From: JAHEJJ01 sp965212205
GTDB taxonomy: Bacteria; Bacteroidota; Bacteroidia; Flavobacteriales; Flavobacteriaceae
Length of the DNA: 64,000 bases
Direction of reading: 5' to 3'
NCBI GenBank assembly: GCA_965212205.1
Contig: CBDBUX010000019.1
Coordinates: forward strand, 1-64,000
The position numbers and the translations under genes were made by a program. This document shows positions 52,795-62,553 of the stretch, piece after piece. A model generated the notes under the pieces. It saw only the letters and a list, made by a program, of their open reading frames with translations. It made no database searches and was not told where the DNA came from. Every line of letters begins with the position of its first letter. Positions within the stretch are counted from its first letter, which is position 1.

Positions 52795-53565
52795 TTAAAA
52801 AAAGGGTTTGTATTGTTCTACTCTAAAATCGAAGGTGGTGTAGTCCGGATTTTTATCCTTGATCATCTGATATTGCTTCATACTTCCAATAGCCCTGTTA
52901 GCTGAACCAGAAGGTGCTGTAAGCGATACCGTTTTTACGATCCGCTCATCCCGCCTGTATTGCGCCCCGGAATAAGAACTAAGGGCCGCATTCCTTTGTG
53001 GATAGGCCAAAGGGAGTGCTACTGTATGCACCCTGGGAACTTCTTTCTTCAGGGGTACCAGCTGGAGGCCGTATTCTCTGAGGTGTCTTCTGAAAAAATA
53101 CTCCGGACCGTTTTTGCTATTACCTCCGGTAAAAATGAGCGTATCTATCCGGCGATAGTTATAAAGGACCTGAACAAGGTCGCGGAGCAGAACATTCTTC
53201 ATACCAAGATCGGAAGCATCCACTTTTTCCCGCTCGGCACTCTCCACAATATCACAAATTCCAATCCGGCGCTTCTTTAAAAACTCCTGTCGTTGAACTA
53301 CTGCCCTATCTGTGGTTTCATAGCTAAGATTAAGATCAAAAATACGGTCCAGAATGCGCCACAGCTGGCCATCCCGACTCCCGTAACAGAAATCCACATC
53401 CCCTTCTTTCAATGCGCCGGTGGTAAACCTCGGTGGCGGCAATGTACCCACGATAAGCCTGGTGGCCTCGGGAAATAAAAAGGGTTCATATGGATGTTTA
53501 TGCAAAAAAATAATCGGAAAACTAAAGGTGGATTCTTTAGTAATGATAATAAAATTTACGTACAT
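52795..53565 (-). CDS. Uracil-DNA glycosylase-like family protein
   Basis: A protein of up to 256 residues. It has HKHPYEPFLFPEATRLIVGTLPPPRF, then FCYGSRDGQLWRIL and RRIGICDIVES, which fit the uracil-DNA glycosylase-like superfamily (mismatch/uracil removal), though catalytic function is not shown. The first 20 residues of the longest frame are unlike the family; a TTG at 53505 gives MHKHPYEPF and 236 residues, which seems the better start. No near partner suggests a pathway. Confidence 0.75.
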   Translation of the reverse strand: MYVNFIIITKESTFSFPIIFLHKHPYEPFLFPEATRLIVGTLPPPRFTTGALKEGDVDFCYGSRDGQLWRILDRIFDLNLSYETTDRAVVQRQEFLKKRRIGICDIVESAEREKVDASDLGMKNVLLRDLVQVLYNYRRIDTLIFTGGNSKNGPEYFFRRHLREYGLQLVPLKKEVPRVHTVALPLAYPQRNAALSSYSGAQYRRDERIVKTVSLTAPSGSANRAIGSMKQYQMIKDKNPDYTTFDFRVEQYKPFF

Positions 53566-53655
53566 CAGAAAGATGAGCCGAAATGGGGAATACGGCTACC
53601 TATAAATTTGAAAAATTAATGAAGTTAGACTATATTTAAGGAAATATGAAGGCCA

Positions 53656-53772
53656 ATGGGTAAAGGAGATATTAAGACAAAGAGGGGTAAGATCAGCAAC
53701 AAATCCTACGGTGCAAGAAGACGGCGTAAGGCTAAAAAAGTAACCACCGCTGCTCCAAAAAAGAAAAAATAA
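53656..53772 (+). CDS. 30S ribosomal protein bTHX
   Basis: A 38-residue very basic peptide beginning MGKGDIKTKRGKISNKSYG and ending in a lysine run. This matches the small ribosomal protein THX, which sits at the head of the 30S subunit. Short genes like this are easily missed. A TATATTTA -7-like block lies about 20 bp upstream. It converges with the lipoprotein gene, 6 bp apart. Confidence 0.93.
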   Translation: MGKGDIKTKRGKISNKSYGARRRRKAKKVTTAAPKKKK

Positions 53773-53778
53773 CGCAAT

Positions 53779-54141
53779 TTAGTCTACCACGAAGTTCAGC
53801 AATACTTCACCCTCCTCATTTACATCAAGCTCATAGGTGTATAAGCCTATGGGAAGTGGTGTTTCACCAACAAAGTCAATGGGCTGAAGCACATAAGTTT
53901 CTGTGCCTGATTCTATTTGAATATAGGCATAACGATATGCTTCTTCGTATTCGAGGTATTCTGTAAAAGAATCGGGAGCCACATTTTCATGGAGCTGTTC
54001 TATATCACCTACCTGCACGAGATCGAAGGTAATTTCACTCACATTATGCACACGGATATTTACAGCTACCAGATTATCATCGCGATCGGTACAACCAATG
54101 GTGGCAACAAGGAATAAGGCAAATATAAAATACTTCGTCAT
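53779..54141 (-). CDS. Putative lipoprotein, unknown function
   Basis: A 120-residue protein with a lipoprotein signal (FALFLVATIGC, Cys at 17) followed by CTDRDD. The mature part is a predicted beta-sandwich with acidic and tyrosine-rich segments (YLEYEEAYRYAYIQIE). No family was recognised. It is likely anchored in the periplasm or outer membrane. Confidence 0.75.
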   Translation of the reverse strand: MTKYFIFALFLVATIGCTDRDDNLVAVNIRVHNVSEITFDLVQVGDIEQLHENVAPDSFTEYLEYEEAYRYAYIQIESGTETYVLQPIDFVGETPLPIGLYTYELDVNEEGEVLLNFVVD

Positions 54142-54196
54142 CCGCGATTTAATTAAGGGCTTCTATAAGCTCTAACGCAGCGATACTTAAAATATT

Positions 54197-54958
54197 CTAT
54201 CGAACAAAGACAGGTTGGTTTTCTTTCAAGGTGTGCTCCTTGCTAAAGATATATTCCTCCCGGTCGAATCCTTGTATATCTTCAAGAGTCCGGGCATCGC
54301 TATCGATTATATAGCGTACCATGGCCCCACGGGCTTTTTTAGCAAAAAAGCTGATTACCTTTAATTTATCGTTCTTCCAGTCCTTAAAAATAGGGGTAAT
54401 AACAGGTACTTTTAATTTTTTTGAATCCAACGCCTTAAAGTACTCATCGCTGGCCAGATTGATAAACAACTCACCCTCCTCCAATTCTTGATTCATATGA
54501 TCGGTAAGCTTTTTCTTCCAGTACTCGTATAGATTCTTTTTTCGTCCCACCCTTAATGCCGTGCCCATTTCCAGGCGATAAGGTTGAATCAGGTCGAGGG
54601 GTTTTAGGATTCCGTAAAGACCAGATAAGATCCTTAATGTATTCTGGAGTTGTTCTATTTTATTTTCTTCTAGCGTATATACATCTAAACCCTGATACAC
54701 ATCTCCGCTAAATGCATAAACCGCCGGCCGTGCATTGTCTGGAGAAAAGGGTAGATGAAATTGTTGATTCCGTTCCCAATTGAGCTCACCAAGATTTTGT
54801 GATATGTCCATAAGCCTGGAAAGGGCTCTTGGTTTCTTCTTTTTCAACAACTGATTAAGCTTTGCCGCCTCGGTGAGAAATACCGCATCGGTATGAAGAG
54901 GTGTGGGCAGGGCCGATTCAAAATCCAGTGACTTAGCCGGAGAAATAACTATTTTCAT
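54197..54958 (-). CDS. yaaA: YaaA family peroxide stress protein
   Basis: A 253-residue cytosolic protein of the DUF328/YaaA family, which limits intracellular iron after peroxide exposure in E. coli. It starts MKIVISPAKSLDFESALPT; the longer frame to 55030 adds 24 unrelated residues. Other motifs are AVYAFSGDVYQGLD, ILSGLYGILKPLDLI and FFAKKARGAMVRYI. A TAATTTTG box at 54976-54983 lies 17 bp upstream of the ATG, supporting this start. Confidence 0.93.
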   Translation of the reverse strand: MKIVISPAKSLDFESALPTPLHTDAVFLTEAAKLNQLLKKKKPRALSRLMDISQNLGELNWERNQQFHLPFSPDNARPAVYAFSGDVYQGLDVYTLEENKIEQLQNTLRILSGLYGILKPLDLIQPYRLEMGTALRVGRKKNLYEYWKKKLTDHMNQELEEGELFINLASDEYFKALDSKKLKVPVITPIFKDWKNDKLKVISFFAKKARGAMVRYIIDSDARTLEDIQGFDREEYIFSKEHTLKENQPVFVR

Positions 54959-54975
54959 CTCAGTTTGATTTAGCA

Positions 54976-54983
54976 CAAAATTA
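54976..54983 (-). promoter_or_regulatory. -7 element of yaaA
   Basis: Minus-strand TAATTTTG fits TAnnTTTG. It lies 17 bp before the yaaA ATG. No clear -33 TTG was seen. Confidence 0.4.
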
Positions 54984-55048
54984 ATCAGGAAATTCCGGAT
55001 TTTGGCTGCACCGGATAAAAGACTTTTCAATAGATCTATCGAGAGAAC

Positions 55049-56080
55049 TTATGATGCTCCCGCCTGACTTGAATACGTGCGCCATTTTGTGATGCAAGCA
55101 TTCATATCTTCAGGTAGTTCAGAAGAAAACCTCATGTTTTGATCGGTTTCAGGGTGAACAAATCCAAGGGTCTTGGCGTGAAGCCCCTGTCTGGGTAACA
55201 ACTTAAAAGCATTGTCCACGAACTGCTTGTATTTTGTAAAATGTGTTCCCTTGAGAATCTTGTCGCCCCCATAACGCGCATCGTTAAAAAGAGTATGCCC
55301 CAAGTATTTCATATGTACCCTTATTTGATGTGTTCTTCCGGTCTCGAGCCTGCAGGAAACCAGGGATACATACCCAAAACGCTCCAGTACCTTGTAGTGT
55401 GTCACGGCTTCTTTCCCTTGCGATCCATCAGCAAAAACATGCATTTGTAACCTGTTTTTAGGATGTCGCCCTATATGACCGCTAATACTGCCTTCGTCCT
55501 GCTCTACATCGCCCCAGACCAAAGCAATATACTCCCGTTCGCTGGTCTTTTCAAAAAACTGCCTGGCCAGGTGCGACATCGCAAATTCCGTTTTGGCGAT
55601 CACCAGCAAACCCGAAGTGTCTTTATCTATCCTGTGAACCAGGCCCGGACGTTGGTTAGAATTCAAAGGCAAGTGTTCCAGATGAGCAGCCAGAGCGTTG
55701 AGAAGCGTTCCGGAGTAATTGCCATGACCCGGATGTACTACCATTCCTGCCGGTTTATTCACCACTAGCAGAGCACTGTCTTCATGTACAATATCGAGTG
55801 GAATGTTTTCGGGAGAAAGGAGGAATTCATATGGTGGGTGTTCAAATAATACCTTTACCTCATCGCCTGCCTTAACCTTGTAATTCTGTTTTACTATCTT
55901 ATCGTTAACCCAGATACACCCCTGCTTGGCCGCTTGTTGAATTTTATTGCGGGTAGCATTTTCGATAAAATTCATCAGAAATTTATCTACGCGTAGAGGT
56001 TCCTGGCCCTTAGAAGCCACAAAACGATGATGCTCGAATAATTCCTGATCATCGGGCAAATTATTTGGTTGTGGATCCAT
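55049..56080 (-). CDS. rluD: Pseudouridine synthase, RluD family
   Basis: A 343-residue RNA-modifying enzyme. The S4 RNA-binding domain (LRVDKFLMNFIENATRNKIQ, about 30-90) precedes the catalytic domain, with catalytic Asp in HRIDKDTSGLLV, then RTHQIRVHMKYLGHTLFND. It probably makes pseudouridines in 23S rRNA helix 69. It is immediately downstream of the PASTA gene (stop and start adjacent), so they are co-translated. Confidence 0.95.
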   Translation of the reverse strand: MDPQPNNLPDDQELFEHHRFVASKGQEPLRVDKFLMNFIENATRNKIQQAAKQGCIWVNDKIVKQNYKVKAGDEVKVLFEHPPYEFLLSPENIPLDIVHEDSALLVVNKPAGMVVHPGHGNYSGTLLNALAAHLEHLPLNSNQRPGLVHRIDKDTSGLLVIAKTEFAMSHLARQFFEKTSEREYIALVWGDVEQDEGSISGHIGRHPKNRLQMHVFADGSQGKEAVTHYKVLERFGYVSLVSCRLETGRTHQIRVHMKYLGHTLFNDARYGGDKILKGTHFTKYKQFVDNAFKLLPRQGLHAKTLGFVHPETDQNMRFSSELPEDMNACITKWRTYSSQAGAS

Positions 56081-56668
56081 TTATTGGGAGTCAGACTTCA
56101 CATGGGCACTGGGTGGTATTCTGCCATTGCCGCAAACAAGTTCCAGTTTAGATGTTTTAGGCAGTTTGTCGCCGGGTTTTATTGTTTTGCCCTTATGCTT
56201 AATATAGTATACCATGTTTTTACCCAATTCATCGATATAGGTGACCCGCTGAACATCGAGCCCCACTGCACGCAGCATGGAGGCCGCATTGCGCTGGGTT
56301 ACCTGGATCACATTGGGTACGGTAACCTTTTTATAACCCGACGGATTAACCGTTACATAGATCTTCCGGTTTTGCTTTACCTTGTTTCCCGCAGGAGGGT
56401 TTTGCTCAATAATCGAAAATCTTGGATATCCTGGATCATAATTGGCTGAATCGAGTACCTCATATCGAAGATTGGCATCCTCGATAACTTCCCGCATCTC
56501 CATCACAGACATCTTAGCCAGATCGGGGACTTCCACAAACTCGCCATGATGTGTCGATTTCTTCAACCAATGAAGGGCGAGGAAACAGAGAATAATTACT
56601 GCCACTAATGCCAGTCCCAGATTGATCAGGAAAGTCTTGCTTCTTATGAAGTTGATGAAATTCTTCAT
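56081..56668 (-). CDS. PASTA domain membrane protein
   Basis: A 195-residue protein with a short cytoplasmic start, one transmembrane helix (FLINLGLALVAVIILCFLALHWL, about 14-36) and two to three extracytoplasmic PASTA repeats (VEVPDLAKMSVMEMREVIED, VTVPNVIQVTQRNAASMLRA). PASTA modules bind peptidoglycan in Ser/Thr kinases and PBPs, but no kinase or transpeptidase domain is attached here. Divergent from ddl (98 bp). Confidence 0.9.
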   Translation of the reverse strand: MKNFINFIRSKTFLINLGLALVAVIILCFLALHWLKKSTHHGEFVEVPDLAKMSVMEMREVIEDANLRYEVLDSANYDPGYPRFSIIEQNPPAGNKVKQNRKIYVTVNPSGYKKVTVPNVIQVTQRNAASMLRAVGLDVQRVTYIDELGKNMVYYIKHKGKTIKPGDKLPKTSKLELVCGNGRIPPSAHVKSDSQ

Positions 56669-56687
56669 TTTTCATGTATTGGCAGGT

Positions 56688-56695
56688 CAAAGATA
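56688..56695 (-). promoter_or_regulatory. -7 element of the PASTA-rluD operon
   Basis: Minus-strand TATCTTTG fits TAnnTTTG, with a predicted leader of about 14 nt. The -33 element is not clear. Confidence 0.4.
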
Positions 56696-56765
56696 GGAAA
56701 CCCATTCCTTTTTTCTTTATTTTGGTTTCGACATACCAATGAAGTAGTTACTTAGAGATCAATTA

Positions 56766-57752
56766 TTGATGAAAAAAAATATTGCCGTTATAATGGGCGG
56801 GTTTTCGAGTGAATATGATATTTCCATTAAGAGTGGCAATGTGGTATTTCAGCACCTGGATAAAGATGCTTATAATGTCTACAGGATTGTGATTACCCGC
56901 GATAATTGGTATATGCTAGACGATAATGACGTTCAATTTGCGGTAAACCGTCATAATTTTACCGTGGAAACCGATTCGGCCCAAATTGAATTCGACTGCG
57001 TTTTTAACGCAATTCACGGAACCCCCGGAGAAGATGGCCTGATGCAGTCTTATTTTGAACTCATCGGTCTGCCTCAAACTTCCTGTGGTGCCTATCAGGC
57101 AGCGCTTACATTTAACAAGAGAGACTTCCTGAGCGTGATGAAAGCACACGGTGTGAAGTCTGCGCCCTCATATTTTCTCGACCGGGGTGAAGCCTTCGAT
57201 GTGGATGAAATCGTTCAGGTCGTCGGGTTGCCTTGTTTTGTAAAACCCAATAAGTCTGGCAGCAGCTTTGGCATGAGTAAAGTCTATAAAAAAGAGGAAT
57301 TGCCCCAGGCGGTGAATACTGCATTTGAAGAAGACGACGAGATCATTATCGAATCGTTCTTAGATGGCACTGAGGTTTCGGTTGGGGCTATTCGCTATAA
57401 TGGAAAAACCTTGGTATTACCGGTTACCGAAATCGTTTCTGAAAATGATTTTTTTGATTATGAGGCAAAATACTTAGGCAAATCGGAGGAGATTACACCG
57501 GCCCGGATTTCAGAATCACAGACAAAAATGGTATGTGAAGTGGTACGAAAAGTATATGAAATTTTGAAAATGAAGGGATATACCCGCAGCGAATTTATTT
57601 TCGTCGATGATATTCCCTATATGCTGGAAATGAATATTACACCCGGTTTAACAGCAGAAAGCATATTACCGCAACAGGCCATAAAAGCAGGTATCGATCT
57701 AAACCAATTGTTTGGCAGTGCCGTTGAGGATGCCTTGAATGAAAATCAGTAA
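56766..57752 (+). CDS. ddl: D-alanine--D-alanine ligase
   Basis: A 328-residue ATP-grasp enzyme making the D-Ala-D-Ala end of peptidoglycan precursors. It starts KKNIAVIMGGFSSEYDISIKSG, then HGTPGEDGLMQSYFELIGLP, CFVKPNKSGSSFGMSKV, EFIFVDDIPYMLEMNITPGLTAES. It is followed by coaD, which starts 25 bp after the ddl stop. Confidence 0.97.
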   Translation: MMKKNIAVIMGGFSSEYDISIKSGNVVFQHLDKDAYNVYRIVITRDNWYMLDDNDVQFAVNRHNFTVETDSAQIEFDCVFNAIHGTPGEDGLMQSYFELIGLPQTSCGAYQAALTFNKRDFLSVMKAHGVKSAPSYFLDRGEAFDVDEIVQVVGLPCFVKPNKSGSSFGMSKVYKKEELPQAVNTAFEEDDEIIIESFLDGTEVSVGAIRYNGKTLVLPVTEIVSENDFFDYEAKYLGKSEEITPARISESQTKMVCEVVRKVYEILKMKGYTRSEFIFVDDIPYMLEMNITPGLTAESILPQQAIKAGIDLNQLFGSAVEDALNENQ

Positions 57753-57777
57753 CTTTACAGCAGGAAGATCAGACTTT

Positions 57778-58236
57778 ATGAAACGCGCCATTTTTCCCGG
57801 ATCCTTCGACCCGATTACCCTGGGCCATTTCGATATCATCAAACGCGGTCTTACGCTTTTCGATGAACTAATTATTGCAATCGGGGTAAACGCCGAGAAA
57901 TCCTATATGTTTCCTATTGAAGAGAGGGAGAAATTTATCTCTGAGGCCTTTAAAGATCAGGCTCAGGTTAAAGTAATGACTTATAGCGGACTCACCATCG
58001 ATTTTTGCCGTGAGGTAAAGGCTGATTATATCTTAAGAGGGCTAAGGAATTCAGGGGATTTTGAGTTCGAAAAAGCCATAGCCCACACCAACCGGAAATT
58101 ATCGGATATCGAAACCGTATTTCTGCTCACCTCTTCTTCGTATTCCTACATCAGTTCTTCAATTGTCCGCGATGTTATCCGCAATGGGGGCGACTATACC
58201 TCCCTTGTTCCACCCACAGTCCATCTGCGGTCCTAA
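57778..58236 (+). CDS. coaD: Phosphopantetheine adenylyltransferase
   Basis: A 152-residue nucleotidyltransferase of CoA synthesis. It carries the T/HxGH motif in PGSFDPITLGHFDII, then GLTIDFCREVKADYILRGLRN and the ISSSIVRDV signature. The longer frame from 57739 adds 13 residues overlapping ddl. The start at 57778 directly gives the family opening MKRAIFPGSFDP. Confidence 0.97.
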   Translation: MKRAIFPGSFDPITLGHFDIIKRGLTLFDELIIAIGVNAEKSYMFPIEEREKFISEAFKDQAQVKVMTYSGLTIDFCREVKADYILRGLRNSGDFEFEKAIAHTNRKLSDIETVFLLTSSSYSYISSSIVRDVIRNGGDYTSLVPPTVHLRS

Positions 58237-58451
58237 GCGGAAATAACGCCCGGACGGTAAATTTCTATTGAAAAACATATTTGCTCAGCTTAACTAAATT
58301 TGATTACTTTGTAAGAAATTACCTTCTTTTTATAGGATAATACTCTCTTAGCTCCGTAAAATTGGGAACACACAACGTGATAGGGCCTGTTCACAACAAT
58401 CATTCAATATTGTTGGAAAATCATTTTACATTAGTAAGAAATTTCCAACAT

Positions 58452-60302
58452 ATGTTGCGTGAAACTCAAACAAATACGAGTGATTACCTTATCAAACAGT
58501 TGCCTAAAGCAACTGCTTTTATCGATAGGGAATTCAAAGTAGTTCACGCTTCAGATACATGGATAGATTATTTTGATCTTAACCCGGACCGGGTGTTCGG
58601 GAATACTATCCACAAACTTTTCGGCAAGGTAAATCCGCAATGGCAGGAAGCCCTGGAGAATTGTTTAAGGGGAAAGCAAAGTTCCATCGAGGTAGAGCGG
58701 TATTTTGATAGTAACAAGCATGAAAAATGGTTCGAATGGGTCAATATACCCTGGTACGATGAAGATGAAAACATCATAGGAGTAATCTTACAGGTAGAGG
58801 ACATTACCAAGCGCATCAGCAACGAACTCGAACACGAAAAACTGCAACTTCTTTTAAAAGAAAAATCTGAAATAGCCAAAATAGGCAGTTGGGAATACGA
58901 TGCAGAAGCCGATGTACTCACCTGGTCTGATATGACCAAAATGATTCATGGAGTTCCTCTGAGTTATGAACCGGATATCGCCAATGGCATAGAATTCTAT
59001 AAAGAGGGCTATTGCAGGAATACGATATCTCTTGCCGTGCATAAAGCGATGGTAGAAGGTGTACCATGGAATGAGAAACTTCAATTGGTAAAAGCCAATG
59101 GTGAAGAGATCTGGGTGATCGCTGCCGGGAAGCCACTTTTTAAAAACGACGAGTTTATCGGGCTTATAGGTACAATTCAGGATATTAGTGAAAGTGTTAA
59201 TTCGGATCTTAAAACCAAGAAAAACGAAAAACTTCTTAGGACACTTATCGATAACCTCCCTTTAAATGTATTTATCAAGGACACCGAATCGCGCAAGATC
59301 CTGGCCAATAAATCGGAAGTGAGTTTTTGTGGTTTGGAAGACGAATCCCAGATAATAGGTAAGACCGATTTCGATTTTTATGATCAGGCAACCGCAAAGA
59401 GCTCACGAGAGGAAGATCTCTATGTAATGCAAACCCTTAAACCCATCCTGAGCAAAGAAACCATCAATGTGAAAAAAGATGGTACAATTACCACCTTTAT
59501 GACCTCCAAATTAGCTCTGATCGGCGATCAGGGCAAAGCCAATGGTTTGGTTGGGATCAGTTGGGATATCTCAGATATCAAACAAAAAGAAGAGGAACTA
59601 CGCGATCTGATCAATGTGACCTCGTTGCAAAACAAGCAGCTGATCAATTTTGCACATATCGTTTCTCACAACCTCCGATCACATACGGCCAACTTTTCAA
59701 TGTTGCTAGAATTCCTTATCAACGAAAAAGACGAGGAGGAAAAGGAAAAAATAATAAAAATGCTTACAGAAGCATCCGATAATCTCCTGGAAACACTCGA
59801 AAACCTCAATGAAGTAGTAGCCATAAGTACCAATGTTAACCTCGAGAAGAAACCCACTTCACTTTTCAAAAAAATTCGAACTGTAGAACAGAATCTGGCG
59901 GCTTTCCTGAAGAAAAACAATGCAACAGTGATCAATGAGATCCCTGAAGAACTTCAAATAAAGGTAATCCCCGCTTACCTCGACAGTATACTGATGAATT
60001 TCATCACAAACTCCGTAAAATATAAGGATCCGAAAAGAGACCCGGTGATTACTTTGTCTGTAAGTAAAAATGATTCGTATACTATTTTGAGCATCGAAGA
60101 TAACGGCCTTGGTATCGACCTGAAAAAATACGGCGAGAAGCTATTTGGCATGTACAAAACTTTTCACCACAACTCCGATGCCCGGGGCATAGGCTTATAC
60201 ATTTCCAAAAATCAAATCGAAGCGATGAACGGAAAAGTGATGGTCTGTAGCGAAGTGGGAAAGGGAACAACTTTCAATATATATTTTAATGAAAAAAATT
60301 AG
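58452..60302 (+). CDS. PAS domain sensor histidine kinase
   Basis: A 616-residue soluble-looking kinase (no transmembrane helices). Three PAS/PAC-like modules (about residues 10-130, 140-265 and 270-390) precede a HisKA-like helix with the phosphorylatable His in IVSHNLRSHTANF (about residue 403) and an HATPase domain (MNFITNSVKYKD, IEDNGLGID, DARGIGLYISKN). ATG 58452 was chosen; a TTG at 58362 would add 30 residues. It overlaps the response-regulator gene by 14 bp, marking a cognate pair. The sensed signal is unknown. Confidence 0.93.
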   Translation: MLRETQTNTSDYLIKQLPKATAFIDREFKVVHASDTWIDYFDLNPDRVFGNTIHKLFGKVNPQWQEALENCLRGKQSSIEVERYFDSNKHEKWFEWVNIPWYDEDENIIGVILQVEDITKRISNELEHEKLQLLLKEKSEIAKIGSWEYDAEADVLTWSDMTKMIHGVPLSYEPDIANGIEFYKEGYCRNTISLAVHKAMVEGVPWNEKLQLVKANGEEIWVIAAGKPLFKNDEFIGLIGTIQDISESVNSDLKTKKNEKLLRTLIDNLPLNVFIKDTESRKILANKSEVSFCGLEDESQIIGKTDFDFYDQATAKSSREEDLYVMQTLKPILSKETINVKKDGTITTFMTSKLALIGDQGKANGLVGISWDISDIKQKEEELRDLINVTSLQNKQLINFAHIVSHNLRSHTANFSMLLEFLINEKDEEEKEKIIKMLTEASDNLLETLENLNEVVAISTNVNLEKKPTSLFKKIRTVEQNLAAFLKKNNATVINEIPEELQIKVIPAYLDSILMNFITNSVKYKDPKRDPVITLSVSKNDSYTILSIEDNGLGIDLKKYGEKLFGMYKTFHHNSDARGIGLYISKNQIEAMNGKVMVCSEVGKGTTFNIYFNEKN

Positions 60303-60693
60303 GTCTATTGGTGTAATCGACGATGATCCCATAACAGTTTTCGGGATTAAAAAGATGCTCAATCTTTTAGATGTTAGTGACACCATTAAGACCTATGCCA
60401 ATGGTAAGGAAGCTATCGATGATATCAAAAACATGCTCGATAACAATGACGCCGTGCCTGAAGTAATCTTCCTCGATATCAACATGCCGATTATGGATGG
60501 ATGGCAGTTTCTCGATGAATTTATTACACTGGCCCTGCCCTACCGGATCCGAATCAATATCCTCACGTCTTCCATCGACCCGGCAGATCATCAAAATTGG
60601 CTTTACTATAAAGAAAAGACCCACCATCTTATCGATTACAAGAACAAGCCCATCAGAAAAAACGAAATAGAAGAAATCACCATCCCGGCTTAA
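60289..60693 (+). CDS. Single-domain response regulator
   Basis: A 134-residue receiver domain with no output domain. The acidic pocket is VIDDDP (D11-D13), the phospho-acceptor is D63 in FLDINMPIMDGW, with LTSS (switch) and KNKP (lysine). It starts inside the kinase gene, so it is probably translationally coupled to it. It would act through protein-protein contacts or as a phosphorelay intermediate. Confidence 0.95.
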   Translation: MKKIRSIGVIDDDPITVFGIKKMLNLLDVSDTIKTYANGKEAIDDIKNMLDNNDAVPEVIFLDINMPIMDGWQFLDEFITLALPYRIRINILTSSIDPADHQNWLYYKEKTHHLIDYKNKPIRKNEIEEITIPA

Positions 60694-60755
60694 TGGTGCT
60701 TCTAACGCTTCAAAAATGATTGGTCGTCCACTTTTTCATCGGATTCAATTTTCTG

Positions 60756-60763
60756 TATTTTTG
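60756..60763 (+). promoter_or_regulatory. -7 element of the M14 peptidase gene
   Basis: TATTTTTG fits TAnnTTTG exactly and lies 25 bp before the ATG at 60789. A GTG start at 60765 would lie at the predicted transcript start, so it is unlikely. Confidence 0.45.
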
Positions 60764-60788
60764 AGTGTGTAAATATCCGGATCCTATT

Positions 60789-62549
60789 ATGGGGGCGAGA
60801 AAGTTTTTTTGGTTACTCCTTCTTTTTTTCGGCTGTGAAGACCGACCGGAGGATAAAATTCAAAATTTTCCAATACGGTTTGAAACCTCAAATGGCGTTG
60901 AAACTGCTACTTATGAGGAAGCGATAGCATTTTACAAAGCGCTCGCGCGTGAATTCCCGCAAATCAATATTCAAACCATTGGATCGACCGACAGCGATTT
61001 TCCATTGAATGTGGTTACTTATAATGCAGAAGCCGATTTTAATTTCCAACGACTGGCCGAAGATAAAACCGTTGTTTTGATCAACAACGCTATTCACCCT
61101 GGTGAAAGCGATGGGGTTGATGCCAGTATGATGCTCTTCCGTGACCTGGCCCTTGAAAAAATTAATTCTCCCAAAAATGTCGTGGTGGCCACTATTCCTG
61201 TTTACAATATCGGTGGGGCCCTCAATCGCGGATCTAAAACCCGGGTAAACCAAAACGGTCCGGTTGAATACGGTTTTAGAGGCAATGCCAGGAATTATGA
61301 CCTTAACAGGGATTTTATAAAAGGCGATACCAGGAATACCAGGACGTTTTACCAGATATATCACTTGCTTCAACCCGATGTTTTTGTAGACAACCATGTG
61401 AGTAACGGAGCAGACTATCAATATGTTTTAAGCCACCTATTTACGCAGCATAATAAGCTTGGTGGGGATGCAGGTGTCTTCATCGAAGAACGAGTCATTC
61501 CCGAGATGGAGAAAATGATGATCGAAAGCGGGTGTCCTGCAGTACCATATGTAAATGTATTCAATCGTCCGCCCGACTCAGGATTGGTCCAGTTTATGGA
61601 CTATCCGCGCTATTCAAGCGGTTATACAAGCCTTTGGAATACAATTGGCCTGATGATTGAAACCCATATGCTAAAGCCTTATCAGCAAAGGGTAGAAGCT
61701 ACTTATGAATTTCTAAATAACCTGATCGTCTTTTGCGATACAGAGCACCAAAAAATAAAAGCGCTGAGGAATTCTGCAAGGGAGGAGGATTTGAAACGCA
61801 AATATTACCCTATAAAATGGCAAATCGATAGTACAAAAAGCAGGACTCTGGAATTTAAAGGCTATTATGCCGATACCCTGATAAGTCATGTAACGGGTTT
61901 TAATCGGCTCAGGTATGACACCGGGCAGCCTTTCACCAAGAATATCACTTATTACAATGAATATGTATCGGTAGATTCGGTCCTGATTCCTTCGGCTTAT
62001 ATCCTGGGCAAACAATGGAAAAGCATTATAGAACTGCTCGATCTTAATGGGATTTCCTATTCGCGCCTAGAAAAAGACAGCGTTATTAATGTAGAGTCCT
62101 ATAAGATCAGGGGATATAGTGGCTTTGGAAGTCCGTATGAAGGGCATTATCCTCACTACAACACCAAGGTTGAAGGAAAAATGGTAGACCAGCTTTTTAC
62201 TGAGGGTGATTATTGGATACCCACAGACCAACCCGGGATCAAATATCTTATTGAAACCCTGGAACCCGCTGCAGTTGATTCTTTTTTCAACTGGAATTTC
62301 TTCGACACTATTCTTCAGCAGAAAGAGGGTTTCTCCCCTTATGTCTTTGAAGAACTAGCCTTCGCCTTACTGGAATCAGATTCGGTATTGCAGCAGGAGT
62401 TCCTCCTCAAGAAGGAAGCCGATGATGATTTTGCACAAGATTGGTATGCCCAACTTCAATGGATTTATTCTCGGTCTGAGTACAATGAATCGGCATATAT
62501 GCGTTATCCGGTCTATCGGGTTCTCGATAATGGGAATCTGGATCGTTAA
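60789..62549 (+). CDS. M14 family metallocarboxypeptidase lipoprotein
   Basis: A 586-residue protein. The start at 60789 gives MGARKFFWLLLLFFGCEDR, a lipoprotein signal with Cys at 16. The M14 zinc site appears as NNAIHPGESDG (HxxE), and the distal His as FVDNHVSNGADY. Substrate residues lie in NYDLNRDFIKG. The C-terminal ~250 residues are less conserved. It is likely a periplasmic or surface carboxypeptidase; whether it acts on peptides or cell-wall fragments is unclear. Confidence 0.88.
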   Translation: MGARKFFWLLLLFFGCEDRPEDKIQNFPIRFETSNGVETATYEEAIAFYKALAREFPQINIQTIGSTDSDFPLNVVTYNAEADFNFQRLAEDKTVVLINNAIHPGESDGVDASMMLFRDLALEKINSPKNVVVATIPVYNIGGALNRGSKTRVNQNGPVEYGFRGNARNYDLNRDFIKGDTRNTRTFYQIYHLLQPDVFVDNHVSNGADYQYVLSHLFTQHNKLGGDAGVFIEERVIPEMEKMMIESGCPAVPYVNVFNRPPDSGLVQFMDYPRYSSGYTSLWNTIGLMIETHMLKPYQQRVEATYEFLNNLIVFCDTEHQKIKALRNSAREEDLKRKYYPIKWQIDSTKSRTLEFKGYYADTLISHVTGFNRLRYDTGQPFTKNITYYNEYVSVDSVLIPSAYILGKQWKSIIELLDLNGISYSRLEKDSVINVESYKIRGYSGFGSPYEGHYPHYNTKVEGKMVDQLFTEGDYWIPTDQPGIKYLIETLEPAAVDSFFNWNFFDTILQQKEGFSPYVFEELAFALLESDSVLQQEFLLKKEADDDFAQDWYAQLQWIYSRSEYNESAYMRYPVYRVLDNGNLDR

Positions 62550-62553
62550 CGTC

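Noticed and set aside
54959..55030. N-terminal extension of yaaA to 55030
   Set aside because: It is unlike the family and contains the predicted -7 box; the start at 54958 is standard.
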